In this document: positions 1-12,293 of the stretch, piece by piece
Layout: each line of letters opens with the position of its first letter
Numbering within the stretch: position 1 is the stretch's first letter
Assembly: GCA_000827265.1 (NCBI GenBank)
Contig: KN834821.1
Location: forward strand, 186,001-250,000
Source: Collybiopsis luxurians FD-317 M1
Lineage: Eukaryota > Basidiomycota > Agaricomycetes > Agaricales > Omphalotaceae
Direction of reading: 5' to 3'
Length of the DNA: 64,000 bases
Translations under genes and position numbers: made by a program
Notes under the pieces: model-generated
Databases searched by the model: none
The model's input: the letters and a program-made list of their open reading frames with translations, nothing else
What the model was told of the DNA's origin: nothing

Positions 1-2666
1 GGTAACATTGTCGGTAGCTCCACCGGTCGAAACGACATCCCTACGAGGGGGGTTGACATAGTTGGCGGATGTGCTTCCCGCACTTCTGATAACATCAAAA
101 GTATGTCCTATGAAGGAATTGTTTCGTATCGTATCAGTGAAGCAAGCGACGACGGTAAGAGAAGACCACTAACCATGCAAATGGAAAGGATGCTTGAAGG
201 ATGTGCCACTGATTAGCAAAAAAGACGTGAATTCCGAGGAGAAAAACTTACCGGTCCTCCGATAGCAGCCACTGCAGCGGCATTAAAAGAAACTTGAATG
301 GTCTTGTTCAAAGGCAAACCAAAGACCGAGCCTTTAGGAAGGAGATCGGCTGGCAAAAAGAGATGATTAGACATCCAAGAGAAGCAGAAGAACAATGTAT
401 TTACTAGCTGATTGGGCTCCCGACAAGATCTGAAGCAACACTGGAACCGTCGGAGGTCTGGATTTCCATCAGCTGAGAACTGGAGTGCGGGGTAGGTAAG
501 AAAGGGAATGGCGTACACAAAAGTGGTTCCGTTGATGGTGAATTTCCCTCCTGACTGCGAAAAATCAGAATAAGAAGCGATAAAGTCATCAATGATGGTG
601 GACTCACAAATCCAAATATGAATTCAAGGTCAACATCTGGATAGGCTTCGGCAGGCTAGAAGTCGGAATGTATGGTACATAAACATTCTTCCCATCTCAA
701 GGCTACTACGCACTGGGAGAGGATTCTGGAGAGGCTGTGCAACATCTAGTGAGCAAAAACATCTCGAGCGCGAATCAGATAGAACTTACAACGAGACTAG
801 TCTCTTGCAGCTGGTTGTTGGCAGTCGAGACGGTGGTAGGTTCCGCGTCCGGGGCGCCCTGGTAGCGCAAGATGGCGCTATTTATTCCTCCGGCGAAATC
901 GAGCTCCGCCCCGGTGTTTGGTTTCGCACGAACCCCTGTAAAAAAAAGCTTAACGATAAAACGAAACTTGAACATTGGAGAACACAAACAATAATTGTCG
1001 ACGTTCTGGGTGGCGTTGAGCTACGATGAGGGAAGTCAGAAATCAAATCGACTGTTATAAAAGATCGCCAAGAAAAAACTGACAATGAAGGAGTAGCGCT
1101 GGCCTGTGAATGATATTCATCTTCAACGCCCGTATGGTGCACATTTTGACTCGAACACTCACCAGCAAAGATTTGAATAGAATCTGCGGCAACCTGTGCA
1201 TGGTTAACTCCGTCCGCTTCAATGACCTGTATAATATCCTCGTGAACTTCGATGTCAGCTAGCAGAAGAAATGCACTTGCAGTAAATGAGTGCCCGTCGA
1301 TAGAGAAGATATAGTTGGGGTCACACGAAATTGCAACCAGGCGGAACCGATAGCTGAGGAGGCGAACAGTTGCAATGATACTTCAAAGAAATAGAGTTCA
1401 GCCGGAGCTTACCGTTTACCCTGAATCACGTTGATTACTGCTAAGGGAGCATCTGCGGGACCGTTCTTGGACCTTCCTACTCGCAACGTCAAAGTTATTG
1501 ACCCGATATCAAAGGCGTTCAAACAATTTACCTAGACCGTTGATGAGAGTTGCATCGGCTTGCCTAAAATTGGTGGAATTAGCGCGAATCAAGCAGTGGA
1601 AATGTTCTATCTTACGGAACGGCTCCAGCATGAGGAGCGGGAACATCTGATATATCATTCACATCTTAGACGAAGAGCACATCACTTTGGACAAGCTCGC
1701 AACTTACGATACCTGCGAAGAAAATTAGTCCTTGAGGTATATACGAGTGAGCAGAGAACGTACCAGTCAGCCAACGTGATGATCGTGGAGTCTGATTTCA
1801 AGCATGGCAATTAGTAACGCATTTCAGGGAAGTGGAATCGAGAATTCTGACCATCATCCACGTCATAAAGACTAGCATAGGGATCCTGGGGATCGTATAT
1901 GACAAGGGGCCCTCGCAATCCGTCGCAGTACTGAGTACTCAGATGCGAATGGTACCTGGTCTCAGCTGAGAAATTTACGTTAGGACTTCGGTGTAAAGAC
2001 GAACCAGTATGTGCCTGTGAATCATTTGAGTTCGAATGAAGTTCAATTGAAATAGGAAGAAACGCACCTGCTTGGTCGGGTACATTGAAATTGTACAAAA
2101 AGGAATTCCCAGATGCAATCGGGCACTGAGTGACGAATGCGCTGTAAATTCAAGATGAAGACCATCACTCATCAAGCAACGCGGCCCAAAACTTACGGTC
2201 TGCGCGGAGAGAGATGAGTGGACGACAGTTCAAATGATGTACTCGGAGAGAAATCGCGTACCCGTCTGCCCAATTCGTTGACTTTTGGAATAAACCGTGC
2301 CAGTGCTGTTGAGGGAGGAGCGAGTAAGCACAAAAATCAAAAAAGAAGAGGAATAACACGTACAATCGAAGTAGTCTTGAGCATAGTACCGTTTGTGAGC
2401 TCGTTGATGACATTGATTTGGAAATTGTCGCCCTGCATCATAGTCGCCTCGCGTCAGCACCAAACGAGCAGACTGAGATGAATTCATCCAACCTTGTTAC
2501 CCTTGATCAGGGGTCCCGGGAAGACGCCCTCTGCGAGAACGCCTGAGCGATTGAAACCATCAGGTTGAATGAACGAGTTGAGAATGTGCAGGTCGGTAAC
2601 AGGACCAATGGCAGCTAAAGCAACGCCAATTGGCCCTAAGAGAAACAGAGTCGCGGCAGAAAGCAT
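1..2666 (-). CDS. Laccase copy 1 (multicopper oxidase), 3' end outside window
   Basis: Secreted blue multicopper oxidase that oxidises phenols and reduces oxygen to water. The start at 2666 gives a signal peptide ([18 protein letters not shown]) followed by [10 protein letters not shown], the usual mature N-terminus. Spliced exons show copper motif L1 ([15 protein letters not shown]), L2 ([15 protein letters not shown]) and L3 (HPFHLHG, split by an intron, then HTFDVIRS). The exon holding L4 lies before position 1. The gene is cut into many small exons with the same borders as the copy at 21807-24921, including exons of 3, 5 and 10 nt and a GC-AG intron (1227-1280). I saw no frameshift or stop in the spliced frame up to the window edge, so it is probably functional. 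Family assignment is firm; the native substrate cannot be read from sequence. Confidence 0.93.
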
Positions 2667-4490
2667 CGAAGAAAAGCCACACCAAACGTTAGAGACCAAA
2701 GTCTGACTCGGAGGAAAAAGGGAATGAGAGGGAGAGACCGAAGGGATAGAAAGGAGACCCCAGACAACCTCGTTAGCCGACACGGAAACCCTTTGTATCT
2801 CGTTTTATATATTGTAGACGAATGTCAATTTTTTTATAAGGATGAAACAAGGCGTTTATCAACCGACGACAAGACAGGTGTTCTGAAGCTGTTCTGGTCT
2901 CATCAGGGGCAATTTCATAGCTCATCGGAAGCCAAGTTCCGCCCTAATACGATCGAAATCCCTTTTGCAAGATTGATACGGAGTCTAAGAAAAGGCAATG
3001 GAAAGAAAATGGAGAGCTGAATGCCTGTTCTGTTTGAGGTTGTATAGCCTCGAAGTGAGTGGCGCTGACAGTCCGAAGGTAATTCAGTATAAATGCGGAT
3101 AGAAATGACCGAAAAAAATGACTTCAGCGGGATCATCAGTCGGGGAAAATCAATTGGCTCATTGGCTAATTTGGCTCTCCCGAATCCTTCCAGCAGCCGT
3201 TGAATTCGGAATCAGCCCGAGCCCGAGACAACCTGAATATAAGCGCTGGCCAGCGTCAAGCGATCGACGTGACGCGACGCGTCCTGTCTCAACTGTGTAT
3301 GATCGCGCCACTTGAGTTTGTCTATGATGTGTATTTTCTATTTTCTATTTTCTTACTTGCAAGACCATCCGTTTCATAACGATCTGTCTTTCATGAACCG
3401 GTTAACGTACCAAAAACCACCCATCTTCCCGGGAGTTTCGAAGATGTTATAGAAGCTATTTGTAGGGATGCGACTCCGGAACAAGTAGTCTTAGAACCCC
3501 TCATCTTTTCCAGGCACTTTTCGTGCCGAGGCTGACCAACTTAATACTCGATTGTCCGATGGTTCGCTCAATGATGAAGTTTTTAATTTCTCAGAATAGT
3601 ATTCGAGGTCGCGTCTGCTCTAGACGGTATGGATTGATTGGGGCTGACTTGAGGATGGCAGTTAATGACAGCTGGACGGTAATAAAGAACTTCAGTGAAC
3701 CGCACGATGATCGGACCTGCGGGTTCAAAGGGTATAGAACCTCTTTAAACTTTAGGAACTCGTAGATGTTCTTTACTAATTGAACTTTAACATTGCCGTT
3801 ATACCGAGAATGCTAAAGTTTCAATCAAAACTCTCACAATAAGTAGGTATTGAACCAAGGTACACACACGCGAGTACCTTTTTTGATGTACGCGCCAGTG
3901 AAGCGAATATACAGTTTCTGTGGCGCTCTTCGGCATCTGCATACGTGTTCATCACTGACTCTAGTCTTGGTTCCAGTGGATTTGTAAAGGATTTATTCAC
4001 ATTGGACTTTCCAGAATCTCGATCAAAGCTGGGTCGCCGAACCTAAGAAAAGACTCCATAGTGGACATTCGGAAAAACGGGAAAGGATACATTCCTGAAG
4101 GCTCTGAATCAACAAACGCGCAAAGTTCATCAAGTCAGAAGGGGAGGGTCCCGAACGCGGTATCGTAGGGCAGGTAGCAGTCAATTCTCTCTCTTGGTTT
4201 TCTTTGGGTCCCGCATGTTTCTGTAGCGAACACCCGTTAAGATCGTCCACTAGCTAAAGAAAGAAGTTGCTAAAGCATTTGCAGAGAGAGTTGAGGATAA
4301 CCGGATCCCTGGATACTCCGATGACGGTTCATCGAACTAGAACCAGCTCAGCAGATGGGGTCATCGGGCACGTCTCGGATTAGGCTGTTCGCCGACGTCG
4401 ATCATCAGTCTGTATGACTTGGGCGCGTTTACGATTCTTGGAAGCTCAATTCGGTAGGTCTAATACTGGCGTCATATAGGGTAAAGGGCT
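1..4490. repeat. Segmental duplication, copy 1 (partner 22258-26440)
   Basis: Position 1 aligns with 22258, and similarity runs in the same direction through the laccase gene, its upstream region and about 1.8 kb of non-coding flank. It fades near 4490 and 26440. Copy 1 has roughly 300 extra bases around 3700-4010. The left limit is outside the window. Coding parts are much more alike than flanks. Confidence 0.9.
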
Positions 4491-4850
4491 AGACAAAGAC
4501 GTTCAGGCCGAAGTGGGAGGAAGATTAGTTAACTAATCATAGTGACTGAAGAGTCTCATCAGCCCTAGCTTGAATACCCTTAGTATTCGGTACCGCGTAA
4601 ATGATTCGCTTGTTCCTGTGGTGTTTTTCCCAGGCGGTCACCGTCGAACTGAGATTCCCAGTAAGCATCGCGATAGACCAAGTCATCTGTACACAGAGAC
4701 TGCCACCCAGTGCTCTACAGCAGCGAATGTCATGTTTGTGCCCACCACTAGTATCATTGAGGCGTGCCAAGCAGCACGGACATCGTACGAAATGTCGAGG
4801 AAATCATTCTTATAAGGAGTACCGTAGAGGAGTGAATGACTTCCAAATAT
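2667..4850. other. Laccase upstream region and non-coding flank
   Basis: Holds the promoter side of laccase copy 1. A TATA-like stretch (forward tttatatattg, about 2803-2813) lies some 140 bases upstream of the start codon and has a counterpart at 25051-25058 upstream of copy 2. The reading frames here are short, lack family resemblance and are not conserved with the second copy, so I call no gene. Confidence 0.5.
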
Positions 4851-5113
4851 AATGACAATGGGCGGACTGGATATCGCTGGGATTGGTATCGGACCTTGTG
4901 AGTATTTACTTTGGGTTACTCATCGCAAAGGAAAGGAAGAAGCTAAAGGAGGCGATTTTTTTAGATGTCGCATTCATTATCCTGTGTATACTCGCCTGCA
5001 TTACGGTAAATCGGCGTACAAACAGGCGAAGAAGGTAACGTCGACCTCAAGTTACACTTTTATTGCCTGCAACATCTATCAACTCCGACGGTAGATTACA
5101 AAGCTCGGGAGGA

Positions 5114-5782
5114 ATGTTGAGAAAACCCCTCCACGTCAGAGTTACGACCTCTCAAGCGAGCCTCCAGAGATTCGATAGAGGTGGATATCCGCGATTTCCC
5201 AATTTGCCTATCAGACCAGCTATCTCGAAAAGGGGTCCAGGTGGATATGCTGGAAATCTTCCGAATACTCAGATACATACTCCCTATAGTGTTTCTGTTC
5301 TACCACCCCAGCCGATCTATCATAAACTTCCGGAAGGCGGCGAAAGCCAATGCAGAAAGGCAACTCCAGAAGGATACAACGAGACCGGGGGGTACTACAA
5401 TGCAACGAATAGTGATGAATTTGGAGGCTATTGCAGCTATAAATGGAATGGTGATTCGTATGCCGGAAATGACATGAACCGATGGAACCGATGGAACGGG
5501 AATGAATGGAGTGCTAATGGAATAGGTTCTGCTGCTGATGCGGGACCGAGTGACGGAGGAGGCGACGTTGGTGGCAGCGGGTGGGCAGGGGATGGAGGAG
5601 GCGATAGCGGTGGTAGTGGATGGGCAGGAGAAGGAGGAGGTGATAATGGCGGTGGAGGAGGAGGAGGTGGTGGTGGTGGATGAGGCGGAGATGGTGGAGG
5701 CGGAGGGGATGGAAGTGGATGCGGAGGGGGTGATAGCGGAGGGGGTGACAGTGGAGGGGATGACAGTGGAGGTGAATATTAG
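5114..5782 (+). pseudogene. Glycine-rich repeat protein frame with internal stop
   Basis: No family recognised. The frame opens at ATG 5114 (the same frame stays open upstream to about 5063, so an upstream exon is possible). It encodes a Tyr/Pro/Gly-rich N-terminal half with GGY motifs, then a W-N-rich stretch (MNRWNRWNGNEW), then tandem GGGDxGGSGWAG and poly-Gly repeats. A TGA at 5681-5683 sits where a GGA glycine codon is expected. The same frame then continues in Gly/Asp/Ser-rich repeat to TAG at 5780-5782. It could be a structural, RNA-associated or wall-associated Gly-rich protein with a recent nonsense change, or the real stop could be the TGA. The repeat is GGN-rich DNA, so other frames also stay open. 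Confidence 0.4.
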
Positions 5783-6194
5783 TCATTAGTACATTACACA
5801 AGAATAGAATCATATAAGAATCGCAAGTAATGCATTTGTATGCTGTGCAGTAAGAGGTAATGAAAAAGGAGTGGCGTCGCCTCTTAGACGCTTTAGGTGA
5901 TTGCGAGAAACGTGACCTAAATTGATCCTGATCATGATGTTGCAGTCGCTTACTTGTTCGCCACGATCTTTTTCCTTGCTCTCTCATCATCCAATGCCCA
6001 GCTATGGGATTTCTGCGTTACAATCGCAGTCCTACATTGTTATCAACGCAACTGTCAGTCACTCTCGTACAATTTCATCTCAGACGGTTTTCGACTGGGT
6101 ACTATTTGTTCAAGGTGCGAACGTTCTGTGATGATAATCAAGGCTTAGATAATAGTGGTAAGGCTATGGTAGGCTGGGAAAGCTCATTCGAGCC

Positions 6195-6257
6195 CAGAAT
6201 GGACGGGATCGGGACGGGATCATCTCGTTATTCCAATGATCCCGTTATTCCATTCTG
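6195..6257. repeat. Palindromic sequence, possible small MITE core
   Basis: The ends cagaatgg and ccattctg are exact inverted copies, and the inner gggatc / gatccc blocks pair again around a short spacer. The flanks show no clear target duplication. Confidence 0.45.
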
Positions 6258-7285
6258 ATAATGTCTCGCGATCTGAGGAGCTATCACGAATTTCACTAAG
6301 TCTGGTTCTCTAGAATCTTCGCCAACGACACACATACGCTGAGTACTCCTTCTGAGAACAATTACATAGCATCATGGACACGGAAATTAACGATGTTTTC
6401 CCCCGCTTCCTGCTTCATTCATGCAACATTGACTAGAGTCCTCCTCTCTTGAAGGCCGCGCGCAAGCTCATTTCCCTGCAACTTCAAAGGAAATGGTCTT
6501 TCCATTATTTGAATTGATCCAAGCATGACCCATGCGTGCTAACCTCATATCAATACTAACGGTCAACCCGGACATGATTCACTTCTGTCCTGATATTTCC
6601 GTTCCAGTTGTGTGTCTCAGGGTTTCTCTCCAAGCTCAGCTATTCCCCTTTAGCGCTGTTTTGTAGTACGGTCCCCGATAATGTTGTTTTGCACTATAGC
6701 GATGACAAGTCGAGCTTGACCTCTGTCAGAATTGATCTATCATTCTCAATATATAGTATCCACTTGAATAAAACAGATCTGTTCGGAAGGCAAGCTAGCT
6801 TCTGATTCCTCGGCCAACGACTCGTCCTTGCCGGATGGCTATGCTTTCCGTTTGGACCAGCAGGTGAGTGGATTGTTTGTTTTGAACGTTTGCTTGAAGT
6901 TAGCATTCTCCTATGCATATTTTAGCCTTCAATTGCCGGATGATTTTTGCAAAGTGAAATGTGTCGAGGAGTATCCCAAATCAATATTTCCACAGTATTG
7001 ATGCAGAATCTCAGTTTTGTACCATATATTCTGTGAACAAAGTTCAAAATGCTTAGAATGTCCTAGACAGTCTCTCTAAATACCATTAAACTCTTCCAAG
7101 ATTCCCGCTCATAAACACTAAGAAAAATGTCACATAATAGGTATCAGACCTGAGCTTGATGTATGAGTGTATGTACTCTATACCCTCATACCCTCATATT
7201 CATGCCATTTCGCTGATGTATCCAGTGTTAAATAATCAAAGAGTTTCCCATTTTCCATTGTGATTCTCGTGGAATTGATTATATA

Positions 7286-7462
7286 TAGTGATATATGGCA
7301 CTCCAATGTATTTTTTGGCCGGAGTTTTGCATGTCAGATTTCACTGGTTGAGCCGGGGTTTGAACCCTTGCCGGGCCCTGGCTGTCAAAGTAGGGTTCGG
7401 CTCAGAATTTGGATGAGCCCTTGCCGAGGCTTTTGAGTCGGGCCCCAGCCGGCACATCACTA
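7286..7462. mobile_element. Partial hAT-type MITE, same family as 10368-10902
   Basis: The right end (gccggcacatcacta) is an inverted copy of the terminal repeat of the element at 10368-10902, and the interior is similarly rich in ccgggccc/gagccc words. A possible left end (tagtgatatatggc) lies at 7286, but flanking octamers do not match, so the left boundary is doubtful. Confidence 0.5.
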
Positions 7463-8813
7463 TCCTGGGGCAATGGCATGTGACAACCTATGAATAATGA
7501 AGTAGAAGTGGGCAAGATGTCATGTCAAATGTGTGATTGAAATGGGGGAAGTAAGAGTGGTAGTGGAAGGAGGCATGGGGAAGGACAGATTAAGTAAATC
7601 TATAATAGGATAATGTCAGAGGTTTTGCAGGGTCTGGACAAAAGTGATCTGGAACATGCCTCAATCTGAGCAGGGGCATATGGGATCGGGGTACTTCCTG
7701 AGGTAGAGTTACTATCCCAATTCTTTATCAGGTTAAAACAAGCAAATGCATTGCCCTTCCTGAAACTTGTCCCCATACTCATATTTATTCTGTGCCCTGC
7801 ATTTTTTGTCTAACTCTTTTGTTTTGCCTTATCTTTCCTCTGTTGCTTCTCTGTGTTCTCACTATTGTTTATTGTGATTGGCCATTGACCTCTGCGGATC
7901 TCGGGCATCTCCGTAGGAAAACCTTCTTATATTGCACAATCAGAGCACAGCAAGGTTGACACAGGTTGGGTATCATATTAGATGACAAAAATCTTCCTTT
8001 CCTTTAACAGAAGCAGATGGAAGCAGCGGTCAGGAACCCTCATCACACAGAACCTGAAATGGAAAGCACAGGTGAGACAAAACGAGAAGACATAGATCAA
8101 TGTAAAGTGGAACAGAAGTCTGATGCATTGCATTAAGGAGAACATGATCGCTGATCGGTGCTTCTCGACTTCTATTCTTTCCTTTCATTCTCACAACCTG
8201 TCAACCGGGTATGGGAACCTCCTTCTGTATGGAAAAGCTACGACCCTCTGAGGGGTTTATATGATACCCATAATTCACTCATTCTGGAATCCATCAGTTC
8301 CCATTCCTAGTTCTGGGTGACAGCCTTCCATAAAGTGAGCAAAAAGTGAATTGTTATCAAGTCCTATTTGCTGAATGAGACCAAGAGTCTACAATTCACG
8401 GTGTCATCGAAGCTAGTAGCATTCAGCATTCAGCTGTAATGAAAACAACGCACTTCATTAATGCTGTCTGATGTTTCCGCAAAAGAGGGTATCGGTAACT
8501 AGTGGAAAAAATCACAGTGAGAAGATATCAAGAGAAGTTGGATTCGATGCGAAAATTAACGGTGCCAACGTGGTGGCATTTACTGGCATCCATCGTATTT
8601 GCTTTGATGAAAAAAAAGGTCCTCTATTTCCGCTGTCTGATTGTAACCACAAAGGAGGACACAGATAATCAAAAGCCTCAGCAACTAGATGAAAACATAG
8701 TGGTGAGAAGATATCAAGAGGTCAATTTTGGAGTGTAACCTGTATAGGTCTTACTTGATGCGAAGTAGATGCAGGATATAAGAATCATCCACTTGCAGAA
8801 TGACGAATTAGCG

Positions 8814-10068
8814 ATGGCCTTTATGCAAAATGCCACGCCCTCTGCTCTCAATTCCACAATTCCTTTTGAATTCCTCCCTTCTTCTGTAGCTTTCCCGTTC
8901 CAAATTACTACATACATATTATCCGGAGTATCAGCGGTTAGCCTAACTGGATTTTTTTCTCCTTCCGTTTATCTACTCACATTCATATTTGTAGATTATT
9001 ATTTGGGATGTCCTCTCTAACATCACCGCTGACTGGAATATGTTCCGTCTTGCCAAAAACAAATATGCCCTTTTTGCATACACGATATCTAGGTAAGCTT
9101 CCGGAGCGTGCTTGAGACAACAGGAATACCTAATAGTATACTAGGATTGGCGCGATGACTTATATCATTGGACGGACAGTTTTCACAAGTGAGTGAGGTT
9201 ATAGCTGTTTCCATTGCTTCACAGCTGAGGAGCGATTCTCAGCATATCCAGTTGGCAATTGCAAAGTTGCAGATACTATTTTGGGCTGCTTCTTTCCAAT
9301 TGGGATTGCTGGTTCCTGCTTTCTCTTTTTCCTTCGCGCACGCGCCGTATATATAGCTCAGAAGTATATGGTGGCTTTTTTTGCATTTTTATGGATTTCA
9401 GTACTGGCTTCATGCCTCACTATTCCCTTTAGCACACATGTAGACAACATTGGTGACACATCCTACTGTATCATCATTTCCTTCAAGGGCTTTGCCACCG
9501 CATCAGTCATTGTCCCTACCGTCCATGACACGGTGGTTTTTCTAGCTATCTCATACAAGCTCATGTCTCATGGTTTACCTCAAAATCAAGCCCTCCAAGA
9601 TCGTGTATTGGGAACTAATTTGCCAGCATTTTCCAAGATAATGCTCCGCAATGGCCAAAAATACTATTTGTCAGTAACCTTTAAAATCATTATTTGGAGC
9701 CTGGTCAATGGAATTTACTCAGGGTCACTGTTCTGTCAAATGTTGCAACTATTGCTGTGGGATATGCTCCAGTCAATCCAGTTTATCAACTTGTTCTCAC
9801 AGCCCCAAATATGCTGCTTACCAATGTCATGGCTTGCTATGTCTACCGACAAATGGCCCTCGGAAGAATCAGAGACATTGCAGATACAATGGATGCCCAT
9901 ATTATTCCCACAGAGCAGAATATCCTCCCTTTGACAGCAAACAGTGCTCCGACAAATAGTTTCTCTCCAAAGATGGATGAGATAGTCATTGAGATGACAT
10001 CAATGTCGCATCGGGATGATTTTGATCAGTCTAAACCAGGACTTGGCATATCCATACCATCACTTTAA
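8814..10068 (+). CDS. Orphan seven-transmembrane protein, paralog 1
   Basis: Intact five-exon gene: 8814-8936, 8995-9092, 9145-9188, 9225-9669, 9723-10068; total 1056 nt, 351 aa. A second ATG at 8823 matches the start of the paralog better (MQNATPSALN against MSNATVSAFS), giving 348 aa. The protein has an N-glycosylation-like NAT near the start, an IWDVLSN...YTISR segment, several hydrophobic helices (LGCFFPIGIAGSCFLFFLRA, VAFFAFLWISVLASCLTIPF, ASVIVPTVHDTVVFLAISYK), an ATIAVGYAPVNPVYQ helix and MLLTNVMACYVYR. This pattern is common in uncharacterised 7TM proteins of mushroom-forming fungi. It is likely a plasma-membrane receptor-like protein of unknown ligand. It is convergent with the paralog at 12294-13569. 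Confidence 0.85.
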
Positions 10069-10359
10069 ATGCAGTGTTGAATGCCAAATCCTTTGTGGGG
10101 TCAGGGTAATAAATAACAAGCTTATGTATAGTTGAACATCTACATGTGTGGTTTTGCAATTTTTGCGTGCAAAACAAGGGATTATGCATTTCCAAATTTG
10201 GGACATTCTGGGCCAGTCCATTACATAAACAAAATTGTGTTAACATCTTGTGTACGCTGCTACGACGGATTGTGATATGTATCTAGAGTGCTTTCGCCTT
10301 ATACAAACACTCAACCCCACCTCGAAATTTTACCAGATCTCGTTCAGAACCAGGGCATC
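10069..10359. other. 3' flank of 7TM paralog 1
   Basis: Short AT-rich non-coding stretch between the stop codon of the 7TM gene and the target duplication of the MITE. Nothing further recognised. Confidence 0.4.
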
Positions 10360-10367
10360 TTCAGCGA

Positions 10368-10902
10368 TAGTGATGTGCCGGCTGTGGCCGAGCTCAGAAG
10401 CCCCGGCTAGGGCCCAGATAGCCGCGGCCCGTTGCTTCCATCGGTTTGAGGGTTTGATACCCTCTTTATCTATTTGTTATTTTACTAATGCACTGCTGCG
10501 TATGGCTTGATAGTTCAACCTATTGTACAAATTATCTATATAAGCAATATATCTTCAATTAAAATTCCCTGCGCATTTGCTAGGGCTTTTCGCAATTAGA
10601 CTGGAATCTCTGCATTATTCTTGCATTTATTCCAACAGCCAGGGCTCATCTCAAGCCGGGCCCTATTTGATGGCTGGGGGCCGGCTCAGGTTCAAGCTCT
10701 GACTCGATCAAATTTGAATAATTTTCACTGGCCATTTCTGTTGAGGCGACAATAGTCATTAACTGTACAGATTCAATGTTTTGCCGCATATGCCGAAGCT
10801 ATGTGACATGTGAGTCGGCCCAGTTTTCAGACCCGGCTGAGGGCTTCCAGAAATTCTGAGCCAGGACATGAGCCCTCTTGAGCCCTAGCCTGCACATTAC
10901 TA
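10368..10902. mobile_element. hAT-type MITE with 8-bp target duplication
   Basis: A 535-bp non-autonomous element. The left terminal repeat starts TAGTGATGTGCCGGCT; the right end reads as TAGTAATGTGCAGGCT on the other strand. Flanks are TTCAGCGA (10360-10367) and TTCAGCAA (10903-10910), a 7/8 match. An 8-bp target duplication is the mark of the hAT superfamily. The ends are GC-rich with repeated gggcc/gagccc words and the centre is AT-rich. No coding frame. Confidence 0.8.
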
Positions 10903-10910
10903 TTCAGCAA

Positions 10911-12293
10911 GAGGAACATCATCAAGGTGCCCAATTTGGCACTCTAATGTCTTTAGAGTGTCAATGAAGACCTGCAAAGTGCTGCACAAGTGGCGAGAGG
11001 GCTTTGGGGCTGATGACCGAGTCTGAATCCTTTGGGGATCAATCAACTTTGTCAAACTGAGGTTTGGGTGCAAAGGAAATTTAGTGATAGAATTCTGGGG
11101 CATCTGAAAGCACTCACAATTAGGTTGTATGCCCACCATTTATATACTGTAATAAAATGAAATATGTACTTAATGAGATACCGACGGCTGCACAGTGGGA
11201 CAGTGAAATGCTGTCTCGAGACTCTGGACCAGAGCAACCAAGAGTAAGACCATCAGGTCAAATTTTAACAAACTTGTACACCTTAACAGGTGCTTAGTCA
11301 AGGATTTTCGTGCCAACAACCCGAGCACTCAAATTACCACCAATTATTCTTGTATTTCTCAGATTGGTATTAGTAATACAATCTGTTGTATATAGTTCCT
11401 GGTTGGATTACTCATCTACTATGGACAGTATTACTCAGATATTAGTAGTAGAAGTTGGTAGAACTTTCTAGATACTATGATGTGTAGTATATAAAGCCTA
11501 CTTTGTGGCCAGTACCATAGAACAGAACAATTAGTTGCATCCAATAATCAAGTCTCACCACTCTGATCAAACCACTGCACCACATTTATACAATAATTAT
11601 AGGTCACAATTTTAGCCAAGAGCTGTATTTTTCTTTATAAGTATACTTACATTTATGGATTCTTTTTTTGCCACCATACTCAGAAGTTGTACCTTTGAAT
11701 ATAAGTACCCTTGCTCCCCCTCTCTCAGGGTTATGTCAGGCAGTAACCAGAGTCCAGCTGCCATGTTGTGATCTGATTCTTTGACTGGAACTAGCAACTC
11801 CAGTATGAGGCTTATTAATATTTATTCATACATTACTCAGATAATTACTGCAATATTAGCGATACATAGAACATTGTAGAACGACTACTTGACGCATAGT
11901 GGACCAACATTAACGCCTGGCGGGACTCGTGCCCTTTTAGTAATTAGAACAAATTACCTCGTGGATCATCAATGTAATGAAAACTAACTAAAACGTTATA
12001 AATTGCAAGAATTAAATCCATTCGAAGTTGCCTGTCTTGGATCAGGCACAAAATCGTCGAGACAGAAACTCGGCATTCCATTCCATTCCATGCACTCATA
12101 ACATACTTTGTGGACACTTCTAGAATACCTACTGTAGAGAATAAAAGGCCTTTGCTGAAGCCTAACAACAATAGACATTTTACTTTCTTTACCTTCATCA
12201 TTCCGAGCCTTACAGCTCAGAGGCACCACTACGCACCTAACCCGCAATATGCCAGAGTCTGATCAACGATGGATATAATCCCGGCCATTACAT
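10911..12293. other. Non-coding stretch between convergent 7TM genes
   Basis: No gene recognised. Its right part (11880-12120) belongs to a dispersed repeat listed separately. Several short AT-rich palindromes (for example around 11380-11490) occur, without a clear element. Confidence 0.4.
11880..12120 (+). repeat. Dispersed repeat, copy 1 of 3
   Basis: Shares blocks such as ggatcaggcacaaaatc and cattccatgcac, in the same order, with 34750-34990 (same strand) and 55480-55690 (opposite strand). The other two copies lie inside the inverted arms. On the minus strand a frame reads DDFVPDPRQAT, which might be the end of an old gene; the sister copies do not keep this frame open. Confidence 0.7.

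Larger units (their letters stand above)
5783..8813. other. Non-coding stretch with small repeats
   Basis: No convincing gene. At about 5940-6130 a signal-peptide-like stretch (FATIFFLALSSSNAQLW) leads into a Cys-containing frame but has no ATG, so it may be a gene remnant. A palindromic sequence spans 6195-6257. A GC-rich element remnant occupies about 7286-7462. A 38-bp direct repeat (8499-8536 and 8684-8721, sharing gagaagatatcaagag) precedes the 7TM gene. Confidence 0.4.

Noticed and set aside
2230..2487. Separate open frames across the laccase loci taken as independent genes
   Set aside because: They are exons plus read-through introns or opposite-strand shadows of the two laccases; splicing joins them into one protein.
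5514..5990. Minus-strand His-rich frame over the glycine repeat
   Set aside because: It is the reverse of GGN codons; low-complexity shadow without start context or family.
7278..7470. Complete MITE with target duplication at the left copy
   Set aside because: The octamers next to the proposed ends (attatata and tcctgggg) do not match, so only the right end is supported.
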